64,000 bases of DNA, from positions 1 through 64,000 of the forward strand of contig PKTX01000046.1 in NCBI GenBank assembly GCA_002868945.1, written 5' to 3'. The first letter of the stretch is position 1; each line of letters opens with the position of its first letter. Positions 42,969-51,654 of the stretch are shown here, piece by piece. The DNA comes from Desulfobulbaceae bacterium (GTDB lineage Bacteria; Desulfobacterota; Desulfobulbia; Desulfobulbales; SURF-16). The position numbers and the translations under genes are program-made. The notes beneath the pieces are model-generated. The model searched no databases and was not told the origin of the DNA. It saw nothing but the letters and a program-made list of their open reading frames with translations.

Positions 42969-43627
42969 GGCCAGCTCGCCTCCATGCCAGCCACCACACT
43001 CAGACCTCTGAGCAGGACAAAGCGGCCGAGGGGGATGACCGTGCCCGGGAAGCTCCTGACAAAAAGAGGGTTGGCGCACAGGCCGCCGGAGAGGTAAAGC
43101 CGGTCTGGTTCTCCGGCAAAGCGGTGGGCATTCAGGGCAATGGATTTGACAAAGCGGGCCACGGCCTGCGTCTCGTCGCAGCCGGTGGTGATTTCATCAA
43201 ATATCTGGCTTATGCCAAGCACGCCGCAGGTGACGGAAAAGGATGTTTGCGGCACCTCAAGTTTCGTAAAGTCAATATTATAGTAGCGGCCCAGCAGCTC
43301 TATGGTGAAGCCCATGGAGGCGCCGCATTCGGCATTCCATCCCATATCCGCCATCTTGCCCTTCTCATAACGGATGAATTTGATGTCGCGGCTGCCGCAG
43401 TCAAGCAGGGTGAAGTCCGGTTCGTTGATCAGATATTCGCCGCCGCGGGCCAGGGCGGTCAATTCATTGACATATTTCGTGGTGTAGCGTTTGGCGTTGT
43501 GACCGGTGGCCATGTCCACTCGCAGGTCGGCTTTGATCTTTTTGGCGGCCTCCAGGTAGGGGTGCGGTTCCGGGGCGGCCAGGTCGATGAACTTGGCATA
43601 GGTTGTGCCGAAATCAGCAAGAAGCAT
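42965..43627 (-). CDS. BadF/HgdC-type ATPase (acyl-CoA dehydratase activase family)
   Basis: ASKHA ATPase of 220 residues. Phosphate-1 motif LLADFGTTYAKFIDL, phosphate-2 LLDCGSRDIKFIRY, adenosine motif YLSGGLCANPLFV. The two cysteines that in activases hold the intersubunit 4Fe-4S cluster are present (NAECGASMGF and SVTCGVLGIS). Such proteins inject low-potential electrons into a partner by ATP hydrolysis. No dehydratase or benzoyl-CoA reductase subunits are near; the partner is presumably the gene just upstream, which it overlaps by 14 bases. It is slightly shorter than typical activases (~260). Confidence 0.85.
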   Translation of the reverse strand: MLLADFGTTYAKFIDLAAPEPHPYLEAAKKIKADLRVDMATGHNAKRYTTKYVNELTALARGGEYLINEPDFTLLDCGSRDIKFIRYEKGKMADMGWNAECGASMGFTIELLGRYYNIDFTKLEVPQTSFSVTCGVLGISQIFDEITTGCDETQAVARFVKSIALNAHRFAGEPDRLYLSGGLCANPLFVRSFPGTVIPLGRFVLLRGLSVVAGMEASWP

Positions 43628-44405
43628 GGCAGGCTCCGGAAAGTTCCAGGAATGCTTGGATTTTGGCGCGGACCGAGCTGCCGGCGCTGATGTCGTTGTC
43701 CAGGAAGAGGGCGCAGGGATGTTTGTCGGCCAGATGCTTGGCCAGAGCGGTCTTGGCGCAGAACGACTGGGCAAAAAAGACGGTGGGCACCGCCGCATTG
43801 TAGAGGGACTCAAGCCTCAGGTCTGCCGGTGTCTTATTTTCCATGCAGCGTGTCCAGCCGTAGACATGGGTGGTGTTCGGGAAAAGGGCCAGCAGGGAGA
43901 AGTCGCGGGGCGGTACGCCCCAGAAGGCGGCTGTGGGCAGGCAGGCCGGGAGCTCCCGGTGCCTGGCCGTGGACTGGATTGACTTGCAGATTTGTGCAAT
44001 TTTTTCCGGCAGCGGCATGTCGGCCGTGCATAAGGGGTTGCCATAGGGCGTGGTGTCGCGGTTTATCGTGGTGAGGACCGGGATTGACAAACGATCCGCC
44101 AGGATGGTGGCAACATGCAGGGCGCAGTCGCACTTGCCTGGACCGACATCCATGATAATGGCCTGCAGGTCCAGGTGAAGGCTGTTGATGACCACGGTGC
44201 GCAGGATGGCGCAGTAGACGCGGGGCAGATAGAGAATGGTCTCCTCCATGTCCCGTCTGACAATGGTTTCATCCAGATCGAAAAGAGTGGCCCTGCATTT
44301 TTCCAGGGCCGCCATGATGTGGAGCGGCGGCACACCGACAATGCCCACCGGTGCTCCTGGTGGCAGATTCTTCAGAAAGGTGAGCTGGTCTGTCTCCGAC
44401 AACAC
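43614..44405 (-). CDS. Unrecognised partner of the BadF-type ATPase
   Basis: 263 residues, cytoplasmic, eight or more cysteines scattered along it (EKCRATLFDL, VYCAILRT, GKCDCALHVA, PLCTADM, QICKS, ELPACLP, TRCMENK, SFCAKT, HPCALF, ACHASC). I do not recognise a family with certainty; the C-terminal half (THVYGWTRCMENKTPADLRLE, VPTVFFAQSFCAKTALAKHLA) looks like a substrate- or cofactor-binding domain and is the most conserved-looking part. GTG start with TGAGGAC upstream. Because it overlaps the ATPase gene it is the best candidate for the ATPase's electron-accepting partner. Confidence 0.6.
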   Translation of the reverse strand: MLSETDQLTFLKNLPPGAPVGIVGVPPLHIMAALEKCRATLFDLDETIVRRDMEETILYLPRVYCAILRTVVINSLHLDLQAIIMDVGPGKCDCALHVATILADRLSIPVLTTINRDTTPYGNPLCTADMPLPEKIAQICKSIQSTARHRELPACLPTAAFWGVPPRDFSLLALFPNTTHVYGWTRCMENKTPADLRLESLYNAAVPTVFFAQSFCAKTALAKHLADKHPCALFLDNDISAGSSVRAKIQAFLELSGACHASC

Positions 44406-44409
44406 GTCC

Positions 44410-45489
44410 TCACCCCCCTCGATTCATACGGGAAATAGAAAAAAGGCCGATGCCCAGCATGGCGATGTGGATGGACCAGGCCGCCATGTTGGGCGTCAGG
44501 ATCTCGGCCCGGGCCATGGACTGCATGCTGGACCAGATTCCCCAGAAGACAAAGGCCAGACAGCAACTCAGCGGAATGGCCACGGTCAGGTCCCGGCCCC
44601 AGCGTTGATGGACGTGGATGGTCAGCGGAATGGCAACAATAAAGAGCGGAACGCCCAAGAGGATAAAGGAGAGACGGGCATAGAAGTCCAGAGTGCCGGT
44701 GAGGAGGCCCTCTTTTTTGTCCTGCTGCGCCTTGTGCCAGAGATAGGTGATGGAGTGCTCTTCAGCCCGGTAAACAGGGGCAAAAAAGTCCGTCGCCCCC
44801 TCCTTGAGGGCCACCTGCCGCTTGCGAAAGGTTTTGATGGCGTATGTCCCTTGGGGGGTCAGGGTCTTTTCCAGTCCCTTGCCGAGGTGCCACTCCTCCT
44901 TATGGTGCGCACTCTGGGCAACGAGGAAATTGGTCAGGCTGTAGTTGTCATCCCACTGGGTGTAGATCAGATCTCGATAGGCGTGATCGTCCTTGGTCAG
45001 CCGGAAGGTGTAGATGCCCTCGCTGCCGCGAAAAAAGATGCGACCGTTTTGCAGGATGCCGTTAATGATAGGTTGCTTGACCTGGGTGTACCAGATTTTG
45101 TTGGTCTTGCTGGTGGTGATGGGCAGCAGCCACTGGGACATGGCCAGGGTGATGAGGGTGAGCAACAGTGAGGCCAGTATCATCGGGGTCAGAATACGCC
45201 AGAGGCTGATGCCGCCGGCATTGAGGGCCATTGCCTCACGGTTATGGTTGAGCAGACCCAGGGTGATAATGCCGGCCAGTAAAATGGCCACCGGTGAAAG
45301 TTGATAATAGATGCTGGGGATTTTGATGATGAAAAAACGCAGGGCAAAACCGATGCTCAGGCCTTTTTCGGTAAACTGGTCAATCTGCTCAAAGAAATCT
45401 ATGAGCAGATAGAGGGAAATGAGCCCCCCCAGCACCAGAAGCATGTTCCAGAAAAGTTGTCTGATAATGTAACGATCGAGAAGATTCAA
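44410..45489 (-). CDS. lptG: LPS export permease LptG/LptF family
   Basis: Inner-membrane permease of the LptB2FG lipopolysaccharide exporter. 359 residues: three N-terminal TM helices starting MNLLDRYIIRQLFWNMLLVL, a ~170-residue periplasmic beta-jellyroll domain, and three C-terminal TM helices. The start motif (LDRYI...F) and AREAMAL-like NREAMALNAGGIS are diagnostic. The LptG rather than LptF assignment is from overall similarity only. It overlaps crcB by four bases. Confidence 0.86.
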   Translation of the reverse strand: MNLLDRYIIRQLFWNMLLVLGGLISLYLLIDFFEQIDQFTEKGLSIGFALRFFIIKIPSIYYQLSPVAILLAGIITLGLLNHNREAMALNAGGISLWRILTPMILASLLLTLITLAMSQWLLPITTSKTNKIWYTQVKQPIINGILQNGRIFFRGSEGIYTFRLTKDDHAYRDLIYTQWDDNYSLTNFLVAQSAHHKEEWHLGKGLEKTLTPQGTYAIKTFRKRQVALKEGATDFFAPVYRAEEHSITYLWHKAQQDKKEGLLTGTLDFYARLSFILLGVPLFIVAIPLTIHVHQRWGRDLTVAIPLSCCLAFVFWGIWSSMQSMARAEILTPNMAAWSIHIAMLGIGLFSISRMNRGG

Positions 45490-45881
45490 GGGGCGCCGCC
45501 TCCCATGGCGATGAAGCGGCGGGCCAGCAGGTAGCCGGCAAAGACGAGGAGAACGCCGAAGATATTGCTGGTCAAGGCGTAGATGATTGCCACCTTAACC
45601 TCGCCCACCTTGAGCAGTTCCGCCTTTTCACGGGCAAAAGTGGAGAAGGTGGTAAAGGAGCCGAAAAAACCGGTGAGCACAAAGAGTCGGTATTCAACGG
45701 CAATTTTATAATGTTCCAGCAGGGCGCCGCACAGGCCGATGAGAAAGGAGCCGAGCAGATTGACGGAAATGGTGCCCACAGGGAAGTTGCTCTGGACAAA
45801 ACGATGCACAAAGATGTTGATGCCGTGACGGCTGGTGGCCCCCAAGCCACCGCCCAGCATTATGGCAACAATTTCTTTCAT
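45486..45881 (-). CDS. crcB: CrcB/Fluc fluoride channel
   Basis: Exports toxic fluoride. 131 residues with four TM helices and the family signatures GGGLGATSRHGI, GTISVNLLGSFLIG and TGFFGSFTTFSTFARE (the TTFSTF segment lines the fluoride pore). Upstream sequence (45882-46017) does not show the fluoride riboswitch core. Translationally coupled to lptG downstream. Confidence 0.92.
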   Translation of the reverse strand: MKEIVAIMLGGGLGATSRHGINIFVHRFVQSNFPVGTISVNLLGSFLIGLCGALLEHYKIAVEYRLFVLTGFFGSFTTFSTFAREKAELLKVGEVKVAIIYALTSNIFGVLLVFAGYLLARRFIAMGGGAP

Positions 45882-46017
45882 GGTTGCTTGACGAGGAATC
45901 TGGTATGGTTACGCGATTAGAATTTTGCTGAAAATCGTCTAGGGAGCGGCTTGCGGGAAATCTGTTTTGTGCAGGCAGACGTCTTTTGCAACCCTTCAAT
46001 TTTGAGAGTCGGAAAAT

Positions 46018-47565
46018 ATGGTGCCCCTTGTCCAGCTTGTCACTGTTGATTGCCCTAAGCCAAGTCTGCAAGATAACACAGGTGATATAGATAGACTAAA
46101 AAAAAATGTTGCGGCGATCTGTGGCATGCCGCTTATCGTGCCCTATCAGGCCTTGGCCCCGGTGGCCGCCGCCTTTCGGCGGGCCGGTTTTGCGGGGCAT
46201 GCCGTGCTCAATGACTGCGGCATCTTCTATGAACTTGTTGATTTTGTTGCAGAAAAACCTAAGGTCTTGCCGGCGGTCGCTCTTGATCTCGGCACCACCC
46301 ATCTGGAGGCCAGCCTCCTTGATCTGTTGAGCGGCAAGGTGATGGCTCAGGCCCATCTGGCCAACGGCCAGATCGACTATGGTACGGACATTCTGACCCG
46401 TATCCATTTTGCCGCCAGCCCGGAAGGTCTTGCTGCTCTGCAGCGGGCCGTTCTTGCCTCCATCAACAGCCTCTGCGCCGAATTGAGCAGCAAGGCGGGT
46501 CTGGCCGGGACGGATATCCGCGGCCTGGCAGTTTCCGGCAACACCACCATGGTTCATTTTCTGCTCGGCATTGAAGCAGCCAGCCTCTGTCGTGAGCCCT
46601 ATATCCCCGGGATCAACAGCCCGGATATCTGCCACGCTCAGGATTTACGTCTGGCCATGCACGATCTGGCACCGGTCTGGATCATGCCCAGTGTGGGCAG
46701 CTATTTCGGCGGCGATCTCATCTCCGGTATTGTCGCCTCCGGTCTTGACGCCCGGGCCGGCACTGCCATGCTCATCGATGTGGGCACCAATGCCGAGGTG
46801 GTGGTGGGCAACCGCGAATGGCTCATTGCCTGTGCCGGCGCGGCCGGCCCGGCCCTGGAGGGGGGCATTGCCAAGATGGGCATGCGGGCCGGAGCGGGTG
46901 CCATTGATAGGGTGCGCATTGACCCGGACAGCGGCGAGGTGACCTATTCCACCTTGGGTGGCGGCAAGGCGCGCGGCCTGTGCGGCTCCGGTATCATCGA
47001 CCTGGTTGCCGCCCTCTATCTGGCCCGGATGATCGATGTGCGGGGCAAGTTTCAGCCCCGCTTTGCCGGAGAACGTCTCATCACGGAGAAGGAAGGGCCT
47101 GCCTTTGTGGTGGCCACGGCCGAGGAGAGTGCTGATGGTACGCCCGTGACCTTTGCCCAGGTTGATCTTGATGCCATGATGCGTTCCAAGGCGGCCATGT
47201 ACTCCATTCTCACCACCATTATCGGCCAGGTCGGCCTGGAGTTTGCCGATCTGGAGAGGATATTTGTGGCCGGCTCATTCGGCAAGCATATTGATCCGCG
47301 CCAGGCCATCACCCTGGGCATGATGCCCGACCTGCCTCTTGATGTCTTTGAGGCCATCGGCAACAGCTCCCTGGCCGGGGCCGAGGAGGTGCTGCGCAGC
47401 CGCCGGAGCCGCGAGCGCTGCCAGGCTTTGCCGCAGAAGATTACCTACCTGGAGCTCAATGTGAACCAGGAGTTTATGATCCGTTTCTCGGGCTGCCGTT
47501 TTATCCCCCACACCGATCCGTCACTCTTCCCATCTGTACCTGTTTTTGACGATTGTACGAGCTGA
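46018..47565 (+). CDS. RACo/RamA-like ASKHA activator lacking the [2Fe-2S] domain
   Basis: 515 residues. After a ~85-residue linker-type region comes the DUF4445 ASKHA ATPase of corrinoid-protein reductive activators: AVALDLGTTHLEASLLDL, LAVSGNTTMVHFLLGI, SVGSYFGGDLISGIVASGL, MLIDVGTNAEVVVGN, and CAGAAGPALEGGIAKMGMRAG. These enzymes use ATP to reduce Co(II) to Co(I) in methyltransferase corrinoid proteins. The normal N-terminal ferredoxin-like [2Fe-2S] domain with its four Cys is absent; the last 70 residues carry two Cys (ERCQALPQK, FSGCRFIPH). Either a separate ferredoxin serves it or the N-terminus has been lost. ATG 46018 follows GAGAGTCGGAAAAT. Confidence 0.78.
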   Translation: MVPLVQLVTVDCPKPSLQDNTGDIDRLKKNVAAICGMPLIVPYQALAPVAAAFRRAGFAGHAVLNDCGIFYELVDFVAEKPKVLPAVALDLGTTHLEASLLDLLSGKVMAQAHLANGQIDYGTDILTRIHFAASPEGLAALQRAVLASINSLCAELSSKAGLAGTDIRGLAVSGNTTMVHFLLGIEAASLCREPYIPGINSPDICHAQDLRLAMHDLAPVWIMPSVGSYFGGDLISGIVASGLDARAGTAMLIDVGTNAEVVVGNREWLIACAGAAGPALEGGIAKMGMRAGAGAIDRVRIDPDSGEVTYSTLGGGKARGLCGSGIIDLVAALYLARMIDVRGKFQPRFAGERLITEKEGPAFVVATAEESADGTPVTFAQVDLDAMMRSKAAMYSILTTIIGQVGLEFADLERIFVAGSFGKHIDPRQAITLGMMPDLPLDVFEAIGNSSLAGAEEVLRSRRSRERCQALPQKITYLELNVNQEFMIRFSGCRFIPHTDPSLFPSVPVFDDCTS

Positions 47566-47828
47566 AGGCGCCATCATCGGGCGGCCGGAAGCCTTGACGC
47601 GGTGCCGAGGTATGCTTGCTTCTATTTTGTTGTTTGAAGGAGTTTATTTGATCTTTTCCTTGCCTTTCCGTTTTGGCGATCGGTATGATTGTCAGAACTG
47701 CCCCCGTGCATGGCCCGGCTTTTACGGTCTTCAGGCCTGAAACCCACGGAATGGCCCTGGTTTTTTGTTCCGTATGGGGTGAGGCGGATGTGATTTTGGA
47801 TATTGGTAACCATGGAGAGTCAGCAGCA

Positions 47829-48143
47829 ATGAGTGATGAAAAACCAAGTTTGATAACCTGTGTCGTGCAGCGAGGCGAGGCGGATAAGGTGGTGGATGCC
47901 GCCCTTGACGCCGGCGCGGAAGGGGCTACCATCTATTTTGGTCGCGGCCGCGGCGTCCGCGAGAGGATGGGTTTTCTGGGCCGTTTCATTAAGCCGGAAA
48001 AGGAGGTTATTCTCATTATTACCCGGCAGGACCAGACAGATGCCGTTTTTGATGCAGTGCAGAAAACCGCCAAGCTGACCGAGGCAGGCAAGGGCTTTGC
48101 CTTCCTCCATAAGCTCGATCGCGCCATCGGCTTTGTGGCCTGA
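47829..48143 (+). CDS. PII-like signalling protein
   Basis: 104 residues. SLITCVVQRGEADKVVDAALDAG, then GRGRGVRERMG in place of the T-loop, EKEVILIITRQDQTDAVFDAV and the C-terminal FAFLHKLDRAIGF fit a PII (GlnB-fold) protein with a shortened, Arg-rich T-loop lacking the uridylylated Tyr context of GlnB/GlnK. Start at ATG 47829 after GGAGAGTCAGCAGCA. It probably regulates the membrane protein encoded 28 bases downstream, as PII-like proteins often lie next to their transporter target. Confidence 0.78.
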   Translation: MSDEKPSLITCVVQRGEADKVVDAALDAGAEGATIYFGRGRGVRERMGFLGRFIKPEKEVILIITRQDQTDAVFDAVQKTAKLTEAGKGFAFLHKLDRAIGFVA

Positions 48144-48171
48144 TCAGTAATCGGCCGAGAGCATAAAAGAA

Positions 48172-48630
48172 ATGTGGATCCATCTCCTGATACTTGCCGT
48201 TTCCTTCGGGTTCGGCGCAGCCTATAATGTAGATATGGCGGCCTGGTATGACCAGGTCACCGGTGCCATGGCGGACGTCCAGACCGACATTTTTATCAAG
48301 ACAGTGCTTGGTGCCGGCCTCATTGTCCTGCTGGGTGTGGTCATGGCCCAGGTGAACGCCTATGCCCTGATGCTGCCCCTGGCCCGTCTCATCATGGAGA
48401 TCAGTCTCTTCGGGGTCAGCCTCCTGGCCTTTGGCAGCTTCTACTTTGCCGGGACCTTGGCCAGAAATTTCTGGTTTGATATGGGGAGTGCGGCGCTGGT
48501 CCCCTTTGTCGGTCTCATCACCGCCGCCATTATTCTCTATCTCTTTGATTTCAACTACCCTTACAAGCAGAAGATCTCCGCGTATCTCTTCCTTGCTTTT
48601 ATCTCCCTGGCCTTTGCTTTTGCCGTGTAA
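48172..48630 (+). CDS. Small integral membrane protein next to the PII-like gene
   Basis: 152 residues, about four TM segments (FIKTVLGAGLIVLLGVVMAQ, LIMEISLFGVSLLAFGSFYF, LVPFVGLITAAIILYLFDFN, AYLFLAFISLAFAFAV) and a leading signal-like helix. No family recognised. The pairing with a PII-like gene suggests a transporter or its regulatory subunit; this is an inference from position. Confidence 0.6.
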   Translation: MWIHLLILAVSFGFGAAYNVDMAAWYDQVTGAMADVQTDIFIKTVLGAGLIVLLGVVMAQVNAYALMLPLARLIMEISLFGVSLLAFGSFYFAGTLARNFWFDMGSAALVPFVGLITAAIILYLFDFNYPYKQKISAYLFLAFISLAFAFAV

Positions 48631-48706
48631 GAACGAGCCCCGCCTTTCCGGTGCTTCCTTCTGAATAACGATTGAGAAACGATGCAGGACTGCGGTGTTA
48701 CACGAT

Positions 48707-49975
48707 TCAGAGCGTTTCGCCGGAGGCCAGCTCAGGGCCGGGAAAATCCTCGGCGCGGCTCCAGGGGGCAATGATACAGTTGCGGCCTATTTTGACCTGG
48801 GCCGGAATAGTTGCCTCTTTGCCCACCAGGCTGATACCGGTGTAGAGATGGGAGGGGTATTTGTTGTTGGGGATCTTCTTGTTGTTGCCGTGGCCCACCA
48901 CGGCGCCTTGGTGCACGGTGACGCGTTTATCCAGAATGGCCAGGTCAACGCGGGCCTGGGCCGCGACGTTGACGTCATGAAAGAGAATGGAGTCACGGAT
49001 GACTGCCCCTTTGGCCACTGTGACGCCGGGGGAGAGCACCGAGTTGTACACCTCTCCGGCAATGGTGCAGCCAGCCGAGATCAGTGAGCGGTGCACCGTG
49101 GCGCCGGGTAAGAATCGGGCCGGCGGGCGATCGGCACTGCCTTTGACGCTGGATTCGATATTGGGCCGTACTCGCCAGCTTTCAGGGGAAATGCCGGAAT
49201 GTTCCTCCAGGAGATCCATATTGGCCTGCCAGTAAGACTGAATGGTGCCCACGTCACGCCAGTAGTCGTGGAAGGGGTAGGCAAAGACATCGTCGCGTTC
49301 AATGGCCTTGGGGATGAGGTGCATGCCGAAGTCAACCTCGGCTCGATCCTCTCCCAGCAGCTGCAGGAGGTAGTCGGTGTCAAAGACGTAGATGCCCATG
49401 GAGGCCAGATTGGTCCGCGGCACCTCCGGTTTTTCCTCCCACTCTACAATACGCCCCTCGTCATTGGTGATACCTGTACCGAATTGGTGGATATCCTCTT
49501 TGGGAACCACCATCATGGCAATGGTGACATCGGCATTTTTGCGGCGATGAAACTCCAGCATATCGTCAAGATCCATGCGGTAGATATGGTCTCCGGAGAG
49601 GATGACAAGCTCCTTGGAGGGATGGGCCTTGATGAAATCGATATTCTGGCGCACCGCATCTGCCGTGCCCTGGTACCAGTCAGAGTCCTGGGAACCGGTA
49701 CGTGGCGGCAGGATCTTGACGCCGCGACGGCGGCCGATAAAATCCCACGCCTCGCCGCCGCCGAGATGACGCATGAGGCTGAGCGGCTTGTATTGGGTGA
49801 GAACGCCCACCTGGTTCAGGCCTGAGTTCATGACATTGGAGAGGCTGAAATCGATGATACGATAGATGCCGGCAAAGGGTACGGCAGGCTTGGCCCTGGT
49901 CTGCACCAGGTTGTTAAGGCGGCTGCCCACGCCGCCGGCCAGGATGAGGACCAGGGTGTTGTCGTCTGTTGTCAT
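48707..49975 (-). CDS. glgC: Glucose-1-phosphate adenylyltransferase
   Basis: Makes ADP-glucose for glycogen synthesis. 422 residues. The nucleotidyltransferase motif is complete, LILAGGVGSRLNNLVQTRAKP, and YRIIDFSLSN, WYQGTADAVRQN, LSGDHIYRMD and the substrate site EWEEKPEVPR are present, followed by a left-handed beta-helix C-terminal domain. Its ATG overlaps the stop of the upstream glgC-like gene by four bases (start 49975), with GAGGTGGTGCG before it. Likely the catalytic subunit of a pair. Confidence 0.92.
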   Translation of the reverse strand: MTTDDNTLVLILAGGVGSRLNNLVQTRAKPAVPFAGIYRIIDFSLSNVMNSGLNQVGVLTQYKPLSLMRHLGGGEAWDFIGRRRGVKILPPRTGSQDSDWYQGTADAVRQNIDFIKAHPSKELVILSGDHIYRMDLDDMLEFHRRKNADVTIAMMVVPKEDIHQFGTGITNDEGRIVEWEEKPEVPRTNLASMGIYVFDTDYLLQLLGEDRAEVDFGMHLIPKAIERDDVFAYPFHDYWRDVGTIQSYWQANMDLLEEHSGISPESWRVRPNIESSVKGSADRPPARFLPGATVHRSLISAGCTIAGEVYNSVLSPGVTVAKGAVIRDSILFHDVNVAAQARVDLAILDKRVTVHQGAVVGHGNNKKIPNNKYPSHLYTGISLVGKEATIPAQVKIGRNCIIAPWSRAEDFPGPELASGETL

Positions 49976-51231
49976 CGCACCACCTCACCGGGGTTGATGT
50001 GCCGGGTCAGTTGGGCGGCATCAACACGCGGATAGATGGTGCAGCCTGCGCCGATGATCAGCTCATCCGGGAAAAAATTGTTCCATCCCAACACCGTGAC
50101 ATTTTTATCGTCATTTCCCATACTTTTTCCTATCTGAACGTTGTTGCCGATGGTGACATTGACATCACTGATGATTTTTTCAAGGCGGCAGTCACGGCCC
50201 ACCACATTGTTAAAAAAGAGCACCGAGTCTTTGACCACCGCCCCCTTCTTGACATGAACGCCGGGAAAGATGATGGAGCGCTCCACCTCGCCTTCAATGA
50301 GACAGCCGTTATAGATCAGGCTGTCGTTGATCTTGGCGTGGCTGCCCACCTTCATGGGCTGGCAGTCGCGGATATTGCGGTGTTCAAGGTTGGTGCGCAG
50401 GCCCCACTCTTCAAGCTGTATCTTCGGGGTGGGGCCCAGCAGGTCCATGTTGGTCTGCCAATACTCGTCAATGGTACGACTGTAGGCCCAGTAGTCATGG
50501 AATTTATAACCATATATCTTGCATTTTTCGAACATCATGCGCGGGATGATGTCGCGGCCGAACTCAAAGGAGTCGTCCTCGCGGGCATTTATGGTGAGCA
50601 TCTCATGCAGAACTTTCGGTTTAAAGCAGAATACGGTCATGGAGGCCCAGTTAAACTCCGGCTCAGCGGGTTTCTCCGTGTATTGCAGAATGCGACCACC
50701 GCGATCCTGGTCTTCATCGTCAATGTCGGCCACTCCGAAGCGCTGGGCTTTTTCGGGCGGCACCCGTACGCAGGCGATGGTCAGGTCGGCATCCTTTTCA
50801 CGGTGGTAGGCGATCATGTCGCGGTAGTCCATGTGGTAAACATGGTCGCCGGAGAGGATCAGCAGTTCATCCGGGTCATGATATTCGATAAAATCGGAGT
50901 TCTGGAAGACGGCGTCGGCCGAGCCTTTGTACCAGGAGCTGGTGCCGAAGCCGGTGGAAGGCGGCAGGATGGAGACGCCGCGGTACTTGCCGAGCATGTC
51001 CCAGGCCGCGCCTATGCCGATGTGGTTGATGAGGGAGAAACTGCGATACTGACTTAAGATGGCCACCTGTTCCAGGCCGGAATTCATCAGGTTGCTCAGG
51101 GGAAAATCAATGATCCTGGCAAAACCTCCAAACGGGACAGCTGATTTTGGTCGGTAATGGGTGAGAACGTTAAGTTCGTCCACTCGACCGCCTGCCAGAA
51201 TCATGGCAAGGGTGCGTGGCTTTAGTTTCAT
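49972..51231 (-). CDS. GlgC-like subunit with degenerate nucleotide-binding loop
   Basis: 419-residue paralogue of the following gene. The sugar-binding and structural parts are intact (RIIDFPLSNLMNSGL, WYKGSADAVFQN, LILSGDHVYHMDYRD, and a beta-helix C-terminal domain), but the phosphate-binding loop reads LAGGRVDELNVLTHYRPKSAVP instead of GGxGxRLxxLTxxRAKPAVP: the second Gly and the catalytic Arg are missing. A regulatory, GlgD-like partner is the best explanation, comparable with the GlgC/GlgD pairs of Firmicutes. First gene of the two-gene operon. Confidence 0.8.
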   Translation of the reverse strand: MKLKPRTLAMILAGGRVDELNVLTHYRPKSAVPFGGFARIIDFPLSNLMNSGLEQVAILSQYRSFSLINHIGIGAAWDMLGKYRGVSILPPSTGFGTSSWYKGSADAVFQNSDFIEYHDPDELLILSGDHVYHMDYRDMIAYHREKDADLTIACVRVPPEKAQRFGVADIDDEDQDRGGRILQYTEKPAEPEFNWASMTVFCFKPKVLHEMLTINAREDDSFEFGRDIIPRMMFEKCKIYGYKFHDYWAYSRTIDEYWQTNMDLLGPTPKIQLEEWGLRTNLEHRNIRDCQPMKVGSHAKINDSLIYNGCLIEGEVERSIIFPGVHVKKGAVVKDSVLFFNNVVGRDCRLEKIISDVNVTIGNNVQIGKSMGNDDKNVTVLGWNNFFPDELIIGAGCTIYPRVDAAQLTRHINPGEVVR

Positions 51232-51654
51232 GAAGACCTCTAGTCAAATGCGGGGGAAGGAGACCGACGCGGTGCGGCTGCGTGCAGTGTCTCTGTTAAC
51301 TAAAAGTTTTCTTAAATTATCAGCGGTCAGTCAATAATTAATCCATCTTAACCTTCTCCAGTTGTTTTATGATGCTGTAATGGCGTCATAGTTTTGTTTG
51401 GCGAAGGCCTTGTTTTCTTACGGGTGAAGGGGGAGGCGATGCAGCTGCCGGGCCGGCTCTCCATTGCAGCTTGGCTTTTGACAGGCTGAACGCACCACAA
51501 AATCGCCCCGTCCACCTGGAAGCATAGGACGTCGGCCGCTGATTTGATTTGAAAAAAGAACGACCTTTCGAGCCATCAACCAGCTCGGCAAGGTTGCGTC
51601 CGCTAATCTCGCCGGCCCTTTGCCGTCGCCCCGGTTGATGCCGGGGAGAACCTG
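51232..51654. other. Intergenic interval between glgC-like and DHH genes
   Basis: 423 bases. AT-rich stretch around 51300-51350 (upstream of the leftward glgC-like gene) may hold its promoter. I see no gene, repeat copy or strong hairpin. Confidence 0.4.

Noticed and set aside
45882-46017. Fluoride riboswitch upstream of crcB
   Set aside because: The conserved GGNGAUGG core and pseudoknot partner were not found.
49969-51057. Long plus-strand frame opposite the glgC-like gene
   Set aside because: Complement of a well-conserved gene; no RBS and no homology to any family I know.
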